A stretch of 64,000 nucleotides of DNA, taken from Paragorgia papillata. Its lineage: Eukaryota > Cnidaria > Anthozoa > Scleralcyonacea > Coralliidae. Positions 1 through 11,081 of the stretch are shown here, in pieces. Location: the NCBI GenBank assembly GCA_035771165.1, contig JAWNZC010000372.1, positions 1,521,501-1,585,500 of the forward strand, read 5' to 3'. The notes under the pieces were generated by a model. That model saw only the letters and a list, made by a program, of their open reading frames with translations, made no database searches and was not told the DNA's origin. Every line of letters starts with the position of its first letter. Position 1 is the first letter of the stretch. Both the position numbers and the translations under genes were made by a program.

Positions 1-1034
1 TAAGTGTTGTTTTTCTAATTGCCAGGTCAATTGCATAAAATAGAATGAAAAACTACATACACCTTTTTGAGAATATCATATATTTCTGATAACCTCTTCC
101 CTTTTTCCCCTCTAAAAAAAGAAAGAGTCCCACAAATTCTAAACTTATAGATTTTTGTAAACCAACTAGTCAGGCCATTACAAATCCTGCATCCAGATTG
201 GATGAGGTACTTACTGTGCATCTATTGATGATAGACTACTAAGTTTACTTTAGTTTTTAGTCGAGGCTCTATTTTAAAGGGGTAACACTAGCAGGCTGGC
301 ACATAGACCTAGTTGGGCCTAGGGCAAAATAAAAATATTAGGGCCATGCCAGTTAATATATAGAAAAGCTTTACAGTAAGACCAAAAACTGTCCCAGTTG
401 CCCCCCCCCCCCCCCCCCCTCCCCTCTGGGCAGGCCTGAGCACTAGACAGTAATATATAACTGATAACTCTGTGGGGCATGGCCTTCTAAAGTAGTAAAG
501 AAATCAATTTTCAACTGTAAAAAATGATCATGGTACATTTCTTGCGTTTTGCCAAAGATAGTTTGTTTCTTTAAGATAATATTTTGCCTGACTAGTTGGT
601 TTATAGTAAAATTAACTTTTTGAGTATGTCAATATTTTAAATATTATATTGCCATTTTTTTGTGAAAATGTATGCAAATTCACCCATGGGATAAAATCTC
701 ACCTTGACCTGAAAATAATCGACAAATTAAATCTACCACGTGGCACATATATGTAGGAAAGGAAGGGACTGGGGGGCCGTGGGCTAAACATTCTTACTTC
801 AGCCAGTGGCTGAATTACGAAGGACGCCGATCAACGTGGCCGTGTCGAAGAACTGATCAAAGACAAATGCGCCCCAAGCAGCCGCCCTAATATCCCTACG
901 ACACCGTTTAGACCACGGATCACAGCTAAACGGTGTTGATTTTACAGAGGGGAAAAACTAGAGAATCCATCGAAGCACAGGGGAGATCAACTACAACTCT
1001 ACTCACATGAGTTTCAAGCTCGACAACGGGGTCT
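1..1034. other. Non-coding stretch, no gene seen
   Basis: No convincing exon on either strand. It holds a homopolymer C run at about 401-425 and a short hairpin near 902-936 whose 10-base arms (ACACCGTTTA and TAAACGGTGT) flank a 15-base loop. The hairpin region may be the tail of the 5S-like repeat that follows, but I cannot show it. Confidence 0.6.
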
Positions 1035-1088
1035 TTCCCAGATGGTCACCCATTGAAGTACTAACCCCCTCTAACTGGGCTTAACATT
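1035..1088 (-). repeat. 5S rRNA-derived fragment, probably a SINE head or pseudogene
   Basis: Read on the minus strand, this stretch resembles the 3' half of eukaryotic 5S rRNA: TTAAGCCCAG, then GGTTAGTACTT, then ATGGGTGACC and CTGGGAA, in the order and spacing of the internal promoter (A box, intermediate element, C box). The 5' third of 5S rRNA is not recognisable. That fits a 5S-derived SINE (SINE3-like) or a decayed 5S pseudogene better than a working 5S gene. I recognise it by motif only. Confidence 0.6.
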
Positions 1089-1264
1089 TTGGTCTACAGT
1101 GGTGAGAGGCAGCACGCTAGCGCACATCACCCGCGCTTCCCCACGTGGCTAATTTAAGAATGGTTTGGCGTTTTACAAGATATGATTTCATATCTCACTT
1201 CTTGCAATTAACAATAAGAACATTTCAGTCTATTCTAAATTACTTTAATTTCAACTTGTTTTAG

Positions 1265-1548
1265 TCGTGGGTTTCTTGGAAAATCATTACAGCATTATAA
1301 AGAGATAGTCCTTCTACGCTGTCCTGATGGTTGTCCTGTTATGTTTCTTTTTGATAACATAAACATTCACCATGGTAGACCAAGATATGAGCGATTTCAG
1401 CGTAAAACCAAACCAGTAATGTGGAATTTCACAGTGAGAGCTGTTTTGAAACCCAACGTATCTGGCATCACTGGTCTTTCAACAAAAGACATCGACGTTA
1501 CGCCTCAAAGACCACTAAAAGATTTAAAGGCAGATGATTTTTACCTAG
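1265..1548 (+). pseudogene. Exon of a broken DUF6589-like multicopy protein (part 1)
   Basis: Open exon bounded by an acceptor (TTTTAG before 1265) and a donor (CTAG/GTGTGT after 1548). It encodes about 94 residues, including a CPDGCPVMFLFDNINIHHG segment and a basic NFTVRAVLKPNV segment. The donor leaves one base of a codon; joined to the acceptor ending at 3205 it completes an Asp codon and the frame runs on, so I link the two exons. The family is an uncharacterised, often multicopy protein that I tentatively place near DUF6589, from memory. No function is assigned. Any 5' exons upstream were not identified. Confidence is moderate for coding origin and low for the family name. Confidence 0.5.
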
Positions 1549-3205
1549 GTGTGTAATCATAATTTACTTGGATTAATAGAATTGCACCAATATTGGTGTA
1601 TCATTATACCAGTATTTTCTTACTGATGTCCATGCTGATACTTAGAAAGTCAATGGCTGATGGCAAAGCCTAGTTTGCGGAAGAAAATATCATATTTATA
1701 AAAACTAATAACTCATGTAGTTGACACCTATTTTTTTCAAAGTTTTTATGGACTTTACTCTTGTAACAGTTATCATTCTTGGACTTTTCCTGAAAATTTG
1801 TTTTGATTGACTTTGGAAGTTATTTTCTTTAGTTATCAAATGTACATTTTCTAAAGATAGATTACAGTATGGACAAATATCAGCACTAAAATATCGGTTT
1901 TTGAAATATCGGTTACCTCAGTGCAACACTGGTTGAATTAACTCTCATGCAAAAGAAAAGCATATGATAGTTTTCACTCACTTCCTTGTTTATATTTATT
2001 TTTATTTTTCTGTTTATACTACAGTAATAAAACATCTGTTTTAATTATAAGTAATAGCATAACATATAGGTTGGTTAGTGATTAAATGTACCCGAAAGCC
2101 GAGGGAGGTTCGCCATCGGGACTTTTACTAAACCTCCCGAGGCTTAATCACTAATCAACCAATATGTTATGCTATCACTTTGTAATATTACGGTTACTGA
2201 GGAAGAAGGAGAGTAAAAGTCCCGAGGGCGAAGCCCGAGGGAATGTATCTGGCATAAAACCGACATCCAAACGTGGCCATCTATCGTGTGTGTAAAGGCT
2301 GACAATTTTTTACGGTAACTATCTTTATTTGAAATGCAATCGCCGTTTATATATCTATATATCTGTAAATATATTACAACTGCTTTTAAATACAATACAT
2401 ATATATATGACCGGTTCAATGGTTAACCATTGACCCAATGCAAATTCACGCACACAAACTAATATTAGATAATTGTCTATAAAAACAACAACAGTGTAAA
2501 GACATGCGCATTGCTTTAGTATTAGTTCCACATTTTATGTTCTAGGCAAACTGTAATAAATTCTTGAGATAACAAACCAGTAACACAATGAAAGTTTGCC
2601 TTTCGTTTAGGGCGCTGCCGCTACAAGCGGGTTCAGCGAACCTACTTCGAGATAGGCAAACACTTGTCTCTACTTTTCGATTGGGGTCGCTACCAGTGTA
2701 CTCTACTCGAAATGTTTTAGGCAAAGTCCCGTTGCCTTGGGCAATGATATTGCCTATTGCAAATTCACGGGAATCGTACCTTGTGCATAAACATTAGGTA
2801 TGATTAGTTACTACTAATCGTACCTGATGCATAAAGATTAGGTATGATTAGTTGCTAATCGTACCTCATCTTTATGCATCGGGTTATTTCGATATTAAAT
2901 GTGCGTGTGGAAACAATGAAAACCGAGCTGGCCGTGATATTACATCAATAATCATAATCGCTATTTAGTATTCGCAGCATATAGAAAATTAACTCAGCAA
3001 AAAACTTGTTTTACAAATGTACAGCTTATTAAAAAACGGTTAGTCATTTAATAGGTACAAAGCATTAAAGCATTATTTTTTAAGAGGGGATGAGCAATTT
3101 TCCTGTGCAACTATTTCAACTAAAACCTCTACAAAAACTTTTTTTTGTATAATCCACACCTTTTAGCACTGAGATATTCTAAGTCAAATTTCTTATTATA
3201 GCTAG
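1549..3205 (+). other. Intron with small inverted and direct repeats
   Basis: This is the presumed intron between parts 1 and 2 of the broken gene. It contains a 120-bp terminal-inverted-repeat unit (2055-2174, listed separately), a GC-richer stretch around 2580-2760 with no convincing exon, and a cluster at about 2768-2890 where AATCGTACCT and ATTAGGTATGATTAGT recur in direct and inverted orientation around ATGCATAAA. The last is a small repeat, perhaps a solo MITE. Confidence 0.45.
2055..2174. repeat. Short fold-back MITE-like element
   Basis: The left arm starts TAGCATAACATATAGGTTGG and the right arm ends with its near-complement (CCAATATGTTATGCTA). About 30 bases pair, including TTAGTGATTAA against TTAATCACTAA. 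The ends begin and finish in TA. The 60-base centre contains two CCCGA/TCGGG-type motifs. It is too short to code and fits a non-autonomous DNA transposon. Confidence 0.55.
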
Positions 3206-4137
3206 ATTCGTACCCAGACCTTCAGGCATTACTCTAGCAAAGATTTGATGATTATTTAATTGAAGCCTTAAATCTGGTTGTGAATGTCCTGAATGTGAGC
3301 TTCAGTGACCTTAAAAAGATGTCAGAAAAGGATTTTAATACCTTTATCACAGATGACAAATACAAGAGTAATAAGAAGAATGTTTTAGATGTTCATGTTC
3401 CAGATTTAAGACAAGAATATCCAGAATCAAACAACAAAGCCAGTGTCATAATTCTACCTCTTTATTGAAGCCGAATCTCTAACAGCTGGTACTGCATCTG
3501 TGATGCGTGAATTTGCCAGTGATATGAATATATCACTGGGTAAATCACAAGATTACCTTACCTATAATAGACATGTTAAGAAATTTGACATCCGGGCTGC
3601 CCGTGAACGTCACAAATTCTACAAAGAAATGGAATGCCATACCCAAAATATGGAACGATTCCGAGAAATTATGGAAATGGAAGACAGTGATGATCTTCAC
3701 AATGATGTCGAATTAGATCATAGTGCTGATTGCCCAACATCATTTAAGACACAAATGAAACAGTTAGCAAACCACACAAAGGAAGTAATGATAAAGTTAA
3801 AAGAAGGGACAAACAGATTAACAAACATGAAAGATCGAGTATTGTTTTTAAAGACCAAAAGTGGATTGTGGATTGATGTTTTAGATGACTTTGGACGTTC
3901 TCCATTACATCATGCTGTCATAGAAGAATGCACCAGTCTAGTAGAAAGCCTAATCTTGGCTGGTGCATGTGTCAATATTCCAGAAGGGTGTGGAGTTACG
4001 CCTGTGATGATTGCAATAAATCATAACAATCTTGAAGTAGTGAAAATTTTAATCAAGTATGGAGCACGAATTACTGGAAGCTTCCAGGGAAACATACCGG
4101 ATCCTCTTCAAATTGCATACGCCATTGGTAACAAATA
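3206..4137 (+). pseudogene. DUF6589-like protein with ankyrin repeats (part 2)
   Basis: The frame enters through the acceptor ending CTAG at 3205. An in-frame TAG lies at 3235-3237. The frame then runs to about 3460, where a one-base slip moves it to the next frame (the old frame stops at 3468, the new one continues from about 3470). The new frame holds an alpha-helical segment (VMREFASDMNISLG), an acidic and charged linker, and two ankyrin-like repeats: one around DDFGRSPLHHAV at 3885-3920, and GCGVTPVMIAINHNNLEVVK at about 3988-4047. The frame ends where the (ATC)n tail of the LINE begins. One nonsense codon, one frameshift and one insertion make this a pseudogene. Ankyrin repeats suggest a protein-binding surface; the rest is of unknown function. 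Confidence 0.6.
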
Positions 4138-4328
4138 TGATGATGATGACTTTATTTATACACGCTAACCCCATCAACACGAGCTGATTTCCACGAGGGG
4201 CGTGTAAAACATTAAATAGAAATATACAAGATATAGTAAAAATAGTAGTAGAAAACTATTTACATGAGTATTAGATAGGGTTATAGTAGAACGAAAGCTA
4301 GTTACATGTAGTTGATTGTAGAAGAAAG

Positions 4329-6608
4329 CTATTTACAAAAATTATATAGATTTCGTACGTTAGTCAATAATGTGAGTAGCGATTTATTTTCAAAACATGA
4401 AAGGGAATTACTCTCCCTAATTTCTTTTGGTAAAGAATTCCATAAGTATGCCCCGTCAAACATGAAACTTCTTTTCATGCTATTGGTATGTGGCTGAGGT
4501 AAACAAAGAGTATTTGAAGTGTTCCGAAGTTCATAGCCTGAAATCTCACTTTTGAACGTAAAAAGATCAGCGAGAGATTTAGGACCCACTTCGTTTAATA
4601 ATTTAAACATCATTTTTGCTTTGGTTTTTTCCCTTCCAGCTTTGAGCGGCTCCCAACCCGATGCACCCAGAGCAACCAAGTGATCCACTTCGTTACTCAT
4701 ATTCATTATAATTCTGGCAGATCTATTTTGTAATTTTTGGAGCTTTTTTATTGTGTTTCACCAAACACATCCCATACTTCACAATAGTAGTTAAAATATG
4801 GGCGAACAATAGAATTATGTACAGACAGAAGTGTATCCTCGTCAACAAATTCTTTTAAACGTCGGAGAGCTGATATTCCTGATGTTATTTTCTTACAAAT
4901 ATTATCAGTGTTACTTTTCCAAGACAAGTGTTGGTCAACTATCACTCCAAGAGTTTTGCGTTCGTATACTTGCTTAACTTGTATATTTTCAATATTTATA
5001 TTAGGATGTGTATTTGAAATACCTTTTATCATTGGTTTTGATCCAATTACCATAAATTCAGTTTTAGCTACATTTAGGCTAAGTTTATTTGCAATTAACC
5101 ATTTCCTAAGACTTTCTAAATCAGAATTCATTGCAATTTCAACATCTGCTATTGTTTCTCCAGTAGCTGTCAGGTTTGTATCATGTGCAAATAGTCGAGG
5201 TTTTGTGCTTTTTAAACACTGGGGTAAATCATTAATATATAGTAAAAAGAATAATGGCCCCAATATAGCTCGAGCCTTGGGGTACACCACACTTTATCAA
5301 TCTCTCTGATGAAATAAATCCATTCACTTGACATTTCTGGCTGCGGTTTGTGAGATAGAATTTTAATAGCGATAGAGCATTTCCTTTAATTCCATAGAGT
5401 TCTAATTTCTTTAGTAAAATTTGGTGATTAACAGTATCAAATGGTTTTTTTTAGTCTATTAAAACCACCAAGTTAAACATTTTTCTGTCTATATTCATAT
5501 ACCAGCTATTAGTGCAGTCCAGTAATGCTGTAGCTGTTCAATGAAATTTTCGAAAGCCAAATTGATAGTCACTGAGAAGTCCATAGTTGGTTAAGTAATT
5601 GTATAGTTGGTCATATAGAATTCGCTCCATAATTTTGCTTATCGCTGGCAAAACAGAAATTGGCCTGTAGTTACCTGGCAAATTTCGTTGGCCATTTTTA
5701 TAAAGAGGTGTTACTCGAGCTACTTTCCATTCAGTAGGAAAGGAACATAGAGTAATAGCCTGATTAAAGATATATGTTAATGAATTCGAATGACAGGAGC
5801 AGCTATCTTGAGAATTTTACTAGAAATTTTATCAACAGCAGTGGCTTTAGTGTTGATAGGCCATGCAAGAGATGATAATGTTTGTTAGTAGTAACAGCTT
5901 GAGAATTTGTATAATTATTTCCATCTATATTTAGCTCGTTCACTAATGTTGGTTTGTTTTTGCGACCTAGTAAGTGGTTTATTGTTTTCCAGGCCTGTTT
6001 GGGATTGAATTTTTGACCAGCAATTTTCTTGGAATAGAAATCTCTCTTAGCATTTTTTAATTCTATGTTCACTTTATTCCTAGACTTTTTATAATTTATC
6101 CAGTCTATTTCTAGGTTTGTGATAAATAGCTTGGAGTGGTGCATGCTTGTTGAGCACCTCAAGAAATAACTGCTTCCAAATTTCCCACATAGCATTTGGA
6201 TGATCAGCCAAAAATTAAACATATTCCCAATGTTGGTTTAGTAAATCCTTAATAAATTGTTGTAACAAGAAATGGCCGACTATGTGGCTTAATAATTTCT
6301 ATACAAACAGCCTCCAATTCAGCTGGAATTAGGTCATTTCTTATAGTGTAATTGATAGAGCTACGCAAATAAATACAAACTCCACCCCCATTTCTTGATC
6401 TATCTTTTCTAACAATATCATAGCCATCAAGGTTAATCATGTTATCCGTTATATTTGCATCAAGCCGCATCTCATTGAAGGCAAACAGATCAATGTACTT
6501 ATTTGACATTGAATAATTAATTTCATCTATCTTTTTAGGTAAACTAACAATATTCAGAAAAGCCATTTTGAAACCTCTTTCATTAGGGATTGAGTTAAGG
6601 GTTGTCAA
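4329..6608 (-). pseudogene. LINE ORF2 (endonuclease/reverse transcriptase), decayed
   Basis: Reading from 6608 downward: the N-terminal half of an APE-type endonuclease (FAFNEMRLD, then NGGGVCIYLRSSINY), stopping at about 6249 with the GDFN and SDH parts missing, apparently an internal deletion. A linker follows (6222-5803), then many stops and frameshifts through the RT fingers. The RT palm appears at 5290-4748 (LGPLFFLLYINDLP), then a C-terminal region to 4329 (TLCLPQPHTNSMKRSF, LWNSLP). The usual FADD catalytic motif reads FAHD, so one catalytic aspartate is lost. The enzyme would nick target DNA and copy the LINE RNA; this copy cannot do either. Confidence 0.85.
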
Positions 6609-6649
6609 AAAATCGCTACTCGCATTTTTGCTTGATAAGTCTACACTAA

Positions 6650-8317
6650 CTACTGTTTCAATATTTGTTTTACATAACTCAGATACATTGTCCAGTCTTT
6701 CTGGCGTCCATGAGTCAGTTGAAAAAAATGCTTAACATTATGGCTCGAGGCCACATTGGTGTTTCTGATCCTGTTTGATTTTAGAAAAGTACAAAATGCA
6801 TTTCCTAAGGCTCTATCCCCTTCACGGTTTAAATGAAGCTTGGAGCCATTTAATAATGATTTATCTATGCAGTCATTATCAATAAAAGTAATTTTATGTT
6901 TAGAGCTTAAACCATGTAGTAGTTTATTATATTCATTTATTTTCTTATTAGAAATTCGGCCATCATACCTTCTAATCACACTAGACACAGCTACCTCCTC
7001 TGCATGAGCTTTAACCTTGTTGATAAGGTTTTCCATATTGGATGCCACTTCTTCAGGTTCTTTGTGCACAAGATCATTCGTTCCTACATGAAGGATCACT
7101 GTGTCGAATCCATGATTTCCAGACCAATTTCTGTCCATCTTTTGTGTAATTTGATCGACAGTTGCTCCACTGTAGGAATGGCAAGTGGCATTGGACCTTG
7201 CTGTTCTTCCAATCTTGTTATTGTCCATATTCTTGACCATTGAATCCCCTATTACCAAGATATTCTTGTGGTTTGGCTTGGGGTTGGCTCCTCTTTCATG
7301 AGTATGGTTGCCTTGCTCATTACGGTTGCCTTGGTTTTTCTGGTATTTTGGTAAAGGGCGTTTCTCTGAGCTTTTAAACTTTAAATTTTGTTTTGAGCGA
7401 TAGTCATGGATTTGCGATTTGATACTATCGGTTTCTTTTTCTTGCATGATCTCAAGCTCTTCCAGGGAGTTTCTCTCACCGCCCTCTGATTCAACATGGT
7501 CATGAAGAACTGAGAAACGGTTTTGGCTTTGGGTCACTTCTGTTTTATCGATCTTTGAGGTACTTTGCCCAGCAACTTTCTTCTTTCCATCTATTTTTGT
7601 CCATTCATTTTGTTTTATATCAAGGACACTTTTGATACTGTTGTTATCACCCAATAATTCGTTTACGGTAGCTTTTAGTGATTGAATTTCAGCCGCCATT
7701 TTAGTATTGTCATGCGTCAATGTTTGTATCTTGGCTTCTTGTTCTGCTGCTCGCGGTATAGCGTGTTGATATTCTTCTTGCTGTTTGTTTTTTATTTCGG
7801 TGACTAGTTCCACTATATTTGCAATTTGTTGATCGTAATGCTTGAAATGTTCACATGTTGGGTTTCTGCTGTGGTTGTCATTTGGCTTGGTATCTTCTTC
7901 TGCGCTATCCACAACATTGACCATGTTCTCGTCTGTCGCGCCACTTTTCTCTTGATTTTCGCCGTCATTCTTACGGTCAGATTTCTGTGATGGAAAACGT
8001 TGAATTTCAACTGCAACTGTTGCACTTTCTGGAGGAACTGTGACGGGCAATTCCAAAGTCAAACACTCAGAAACATTCTCCTCGCCAGCAATAACATCGA
8101 CCACGTGTTCATTCGTCTCACCACTTTTCTCTTGATTTTCATCCTCGTTCGTATGGACAGATCTCTCCGATGGAACATCTTGAACTTTAACTGCAACTGT
8201 TGCATTTCTTGGATGAGCTGTGACGGGCAATTCCAAAGCTAAACGCTCAACATCTGCCTCCGAAAAGGAAGACAGACTATTTAAGGTTCGGCGAGACATA
8301 ATACCGCAATGATGCAC
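6650..8317 (-). CDS. LINE ORF1 with coiled coil and SGNH/GDSL-type esterase-like domain
   Basis: An uninterrupted frame of 555 codons; the likely start is the ATG at about 8299 (MSRRTLNSLSSF), since the nominal first codons lie close to the LINE 5' end. The first 150 residues contain two imperfect repeats of about 60 residues (each with LTLELPVT/LALELPVT and EKSG). A coiled-coil-like stretch follows (about 170-235). The C-terminal 200 residues form an SGNH-type fold: block I GDSMVKNM at about residue 355, block III HVGTNDL at about 412, and a late HLN (SKLHLNREG). CR1-like LINEs are known to carry such esterase-like ORF1 proteins, which bind the element RNA. Unusually, this ORF is intact although ORF2 is ruined. 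Confidence 0.85.
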   Translation of the reverse strand: MHHCGIMSRRTLNSLSSFSEADVERLALELPVTAHPRNATVAVKVQDVPSERSVHTNEDENQEKSGETNEHVVDVIAGEENVSECLTLELPVTVPPESATVAVEIQRFPSQKSDRKNDGENQEKSGATDENMVNVVDSAEEDTKPNDNHSRNPTCEHFKHYDQQIANIVELVTEIKNKQQEEYQHAIPRAAEQEAKIQTLTHDNTKMAAEIQSLKATVNELLGDNNSIKSVLDIKQNEWTKIDGKKKVAGQSTSKIDKTEVTQSQNRFSVLHDHVESEGGERNSLEELEIMQEKETDSIKSQIHDYRSKQNLKFKSSEKRPLPKYQKNQGNRNEQGNHTHERGANPKPNHKNILVIGDSMVKNMDNNKIGRTARSNATCHSYSGATVDQITQKMDRNWSGNHGFDTVILHVGTNDLVHKEPEEVASNMENLINKVKAHAEEVAVSSVIRRYDGRISNKKINEYNKLLHGLSSKHKITFIDNDCIDKSLLNGSKLHLNREGDRALGNAFCTFLKSNRIRNTNVASSHNVKHFFQLTHGRQKDWTMYLSYVKQILKQ

Positions 8318-8520
8318 GTAGAATTTTGTTTCAAATCAGCGTTCAGAGGATCCAAAATTAGCTCATACACGAAATAAACTGTTTAAAATTAAATGAAAAT
8401 TGCACTAAAAAGAGTTATTTGGGCGTAAAATGAAACGGCAAATTTAGAAATTTTGACGAGCTTAAAAACAAGCGTCAGCCATCTTGCTCTCGTCCCCGTA
8501 GTTCTCGTAGTTCACAAGTT

Positions 8521-9801
8521 CTTGAAGACAGAAGAATGTACGAAATACAAGCAAGGCAAGCAGTTCACAAAGAACTTGGCTTAAGAGAAGAATCATTACC
8601 AGTCCAGCCTAATGACACAAGATTAAATCATGAGCCTGACAAACATATGTCTGGGCGTGAAGATGTTCGATCAACATTCAACCTAACTATTGGAGACGCA
8701 AAGTCAACGTCAACTTTACGCGGCGTCCGCAATCGCGCACCAGATGAGTTTGGGTCATTCAAAGACGTCCCAGGAGATTTCCACACACAAGGCTACGTGA
8801 TGGAATGCCTTTCCCGTATATCTGGGCCTGGTGGTTTTTACTATGTAATCAGACAGATACTACGACGTCATAAAGTGACGCCAAAATTATTTGTTGACAT
8901 ATTCAAAGAGGGAAATTATGAGAGAAACATGGATGCGTTGAATAACTATTTTTGGGGTCTTTGCATTGCAGCTGTTGCTTCCTTCAAATCATCAGATTTT
9001 TTCCCAGATGACGAAGCATTGAAAAATGCCAAATCAACTGATGACAACGTGAATAACTTTCTACTGAAAAGTTTTAAAGCATACTTACAAGAAGCAAGCA
9101 AAACAGATGTGGTTGTAGCATATCACAGTAAATTCATTACTAGTTTTGGTCCACTTTTGCTGGCATTCCACGAGTCTGTCAAATACGGAAATGCAAAAAC
9201 AAGGGAGGGCTGTTGGTTGTCATCTCTTGTTTTGTTTTGTGCATTAAAGAAGAAAAATTACAAAGATGAGGCTATATCTCATATTGCAAACTTTCCAGCA
9301 TTGTGGCCAACGGCAATTCGTGAAATGTACCGGAGAAACTCATCTATCTCATACAAAGGATGGAAGGGGCATAACTTGGCCTTGGATGAATTTGTTGAGA
9401 CTGTGATGGTGCGGCCACTGAAGATGTTTTCAAAACATCATAGTACTTTATCTATGATGAAGAAGGTGAATATGAACTTAGAACTTTTAACACACATCAA
9501 ACAAGTCTTCAAGGAAGAGTTTGAAGTTCATAACAGAGTCAAAAGTGTCGTGCCAGATGCAATTCCTGATTGCCTAAAAATTGCATGGTTTGCAGTCCAA
9601 CAAGAATGGTTTGTTTCACAAGATAGGAATGTAATTCCAGTACTGGATCATAACAAGAAAGATCTATCTACAAGTGGCACCAAAGCCGTTCCCTCAGAAT
9701 GTACAGATATAGAATCAAGAGGAAAGTCATTCATTAACAAAAACATTAAAGAAATACTATGCCGGCTATTTCCTCATGAGGATATGATTAACAGAGATTG
9801 A
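8521..9801 (+). pseudogene. DUF6589-like protein, C-terminal part (part 3)
   Basis: A clean frame of 421 codons from the ATG at 8536, with the same frame open a little further upstream (Ser/Arg-rich, then QVLEDRR). It stops with TGA at 9799-9801. It reads as one globular, mostly helical protein with GFYYVIRQILRRHKVTPKLF, ALNNYFWGLCIAAVASF and a region rich in aromatic residues (CWLSSLVLFCALKKKNYKDE). No catalytic motif that I know is evident. It follows directly after the LINE that separates it from the ankyrin-bearing part 2, so I take it as the C-terminal part of the same gene. By itself it could still be translated if a promoter exists in the LINE 5' end. Family name tentative. Confidence 0.55.
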
Positions 9802-11081
9802 GAACGATAAATAGCTCTACCATGAGAGCCACTTTATCATGAGAACCAAAGCTTCAGATTTTTTATAGTTCTTAATTAACTACATTAAAATTTAAGGGTT
9901 ATTTTTATCAGTATAGATGATTATTAGTAATACAGTAGCATTATTACGTCCAGGAGAATAAGAGATTTATTAATCTATAATTGTTCCCATTATTTGTTGT
10001 TCTTGTTGGTGGTGGTGGTGGTTGTAATAGGAATTTTAACAGAACGGCATCCTCACTAACAAATACTGCATGCAAACGTTCTTTCAATTGACAAATTTTG
10101 TAATTTCCCCCTTATTAACCTCAAAAAAAGCATTGTTCTGCATGAGGTGAACCACAGTTTATAATCAATACATTGTAAATATTCTCATTCTCAATTTTTT
10201 TTTACTGTCGTGGCAATAGAAGTTGGGACTCTATGGAATATACTCTATAGGATTTTTAAACCCTATAGACTATTCTATTGAATATTCTGTAGCATTTCTA
10301 AAATTCTATAGAATCTGTCCCAATTTCTTATTAAAAACGCCATAGAATATTTTATAGCACATTTTCGTATGACCCTGTTTCTAATTGCTTGTTTAAAAAC
10401 CAGAAACCAATCAAATTCAAAACATGAAGTTAGCAATAATTTTCATCAAATGAATTGGACAACTTGAGGAATATATTGCAACAATATTTTAAGAACGCTT
10501 TTATTGCCATGACAGTAAACAATTACATAAACTATACATAAACTATACACTCAACCTTTCTTTTAGTTGCTGAATAGGGTTGACAGTTTGTAGCCGGAAA
10601 TTTCATTCTTAACTTTTTATCTAGATCAGTTTCAACCACTGACCACCATATATAGAGGTCAGTGGTTTCAACTTACTTTTGTTAAAATATATAATACTGT
10701 ATTAATATTATATAAACTTTGATAGTATTCATGGTACAGTATACATGCACACACCTTGTTGAATATAACATGTCAAAATACTAGTGATTAAATGACCATC
10801 AAGCCTCAGGAGTGTGTGTGAACTAGCTCTCTCTTAACTTTCAAGGACATCCTTAATACAGTATCTCACACATCATTGAATAATTTACATATATTAAGTA
10901 CAATTACAGTACATATTATCAACTTGGATGTACTTGAAACACATTTGGGAAGGGGACGCTATAATTTATATACTGCAAGTAGGCACAGCTTTAAGCAAAA
11001 CATCTAATATCAGCAGTATTCCAGTGATAACATAATTATTATAATGTAAACAGAAAGTTGAATATTATTGTATTACAGCGA
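9802..11081. other. Non-coding stretch with one MITE and one hairpin
   Basis: No gene is seen. It contains a GGT-rich microsatellite near 10,005-10,025 (TGGTGGTGGTGG), the MITE at 10,205, a hairpin at about 10,628-10,675 (ACCACTGACC against GGTCAGTGGT around CATATATAG), and AT-rich DNA downstream of the helicase pseudogene. Confidence 0.5.
10205..10515. mobile_element. MITE, CTGTYGTGGCAAT family, copy 1
   Basis: Ends read TTACTGTCGTGGCAATAGAAG at the left and CTTTTATTGCCATGACAGTAA at the right, an imperfect 20-base terminal inverted repeat bounded by TA. The interior shares the string CAAATTCAAAACATGAA with the related unit at 17.2 kb. It is non-coding, and the TA boundaries fit a Tc1/mariner-like origin. 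Confidence 0.6.

Larger units (their letters stand above)
4138..8510 (-). mobile_element. CR1/L2-like LINE with (TCA)n tail, inserted in the ankyrin gene
   Basis: A nearly full-length non-LTR retrotransposon in minus orientation. The 5' end is near 8,500, ORF1 is intact, ORF2 is decayed. The 3' end reads AATAAAGT followed by TCA repeats and abuts the host exon at about 4,137. The same type of tail (AATAAAGTTCTATCATCATC) ends the LINE at 53.3-54.8 kb, and the reverse transcriptases of the two are clearly related. The host reading frame is interrupted at the (ATC)n junction and coding resumes near 8,520, so the LINE landed inside the gene or one of its introns. I could not define a target-site duplication with certainty. 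Confidence 0.85.

Noticed and set aside
1035..1140. Functional 5S rRNA gene
   Set aside because: Only the promoter half resembles 5S rRNA; the 5' part and the terminal stem are missing.
4908..5309. Plus-strand 133-codon frame
   Set aside because: It is the reverse complement of the LINE reverse transcriptase region.
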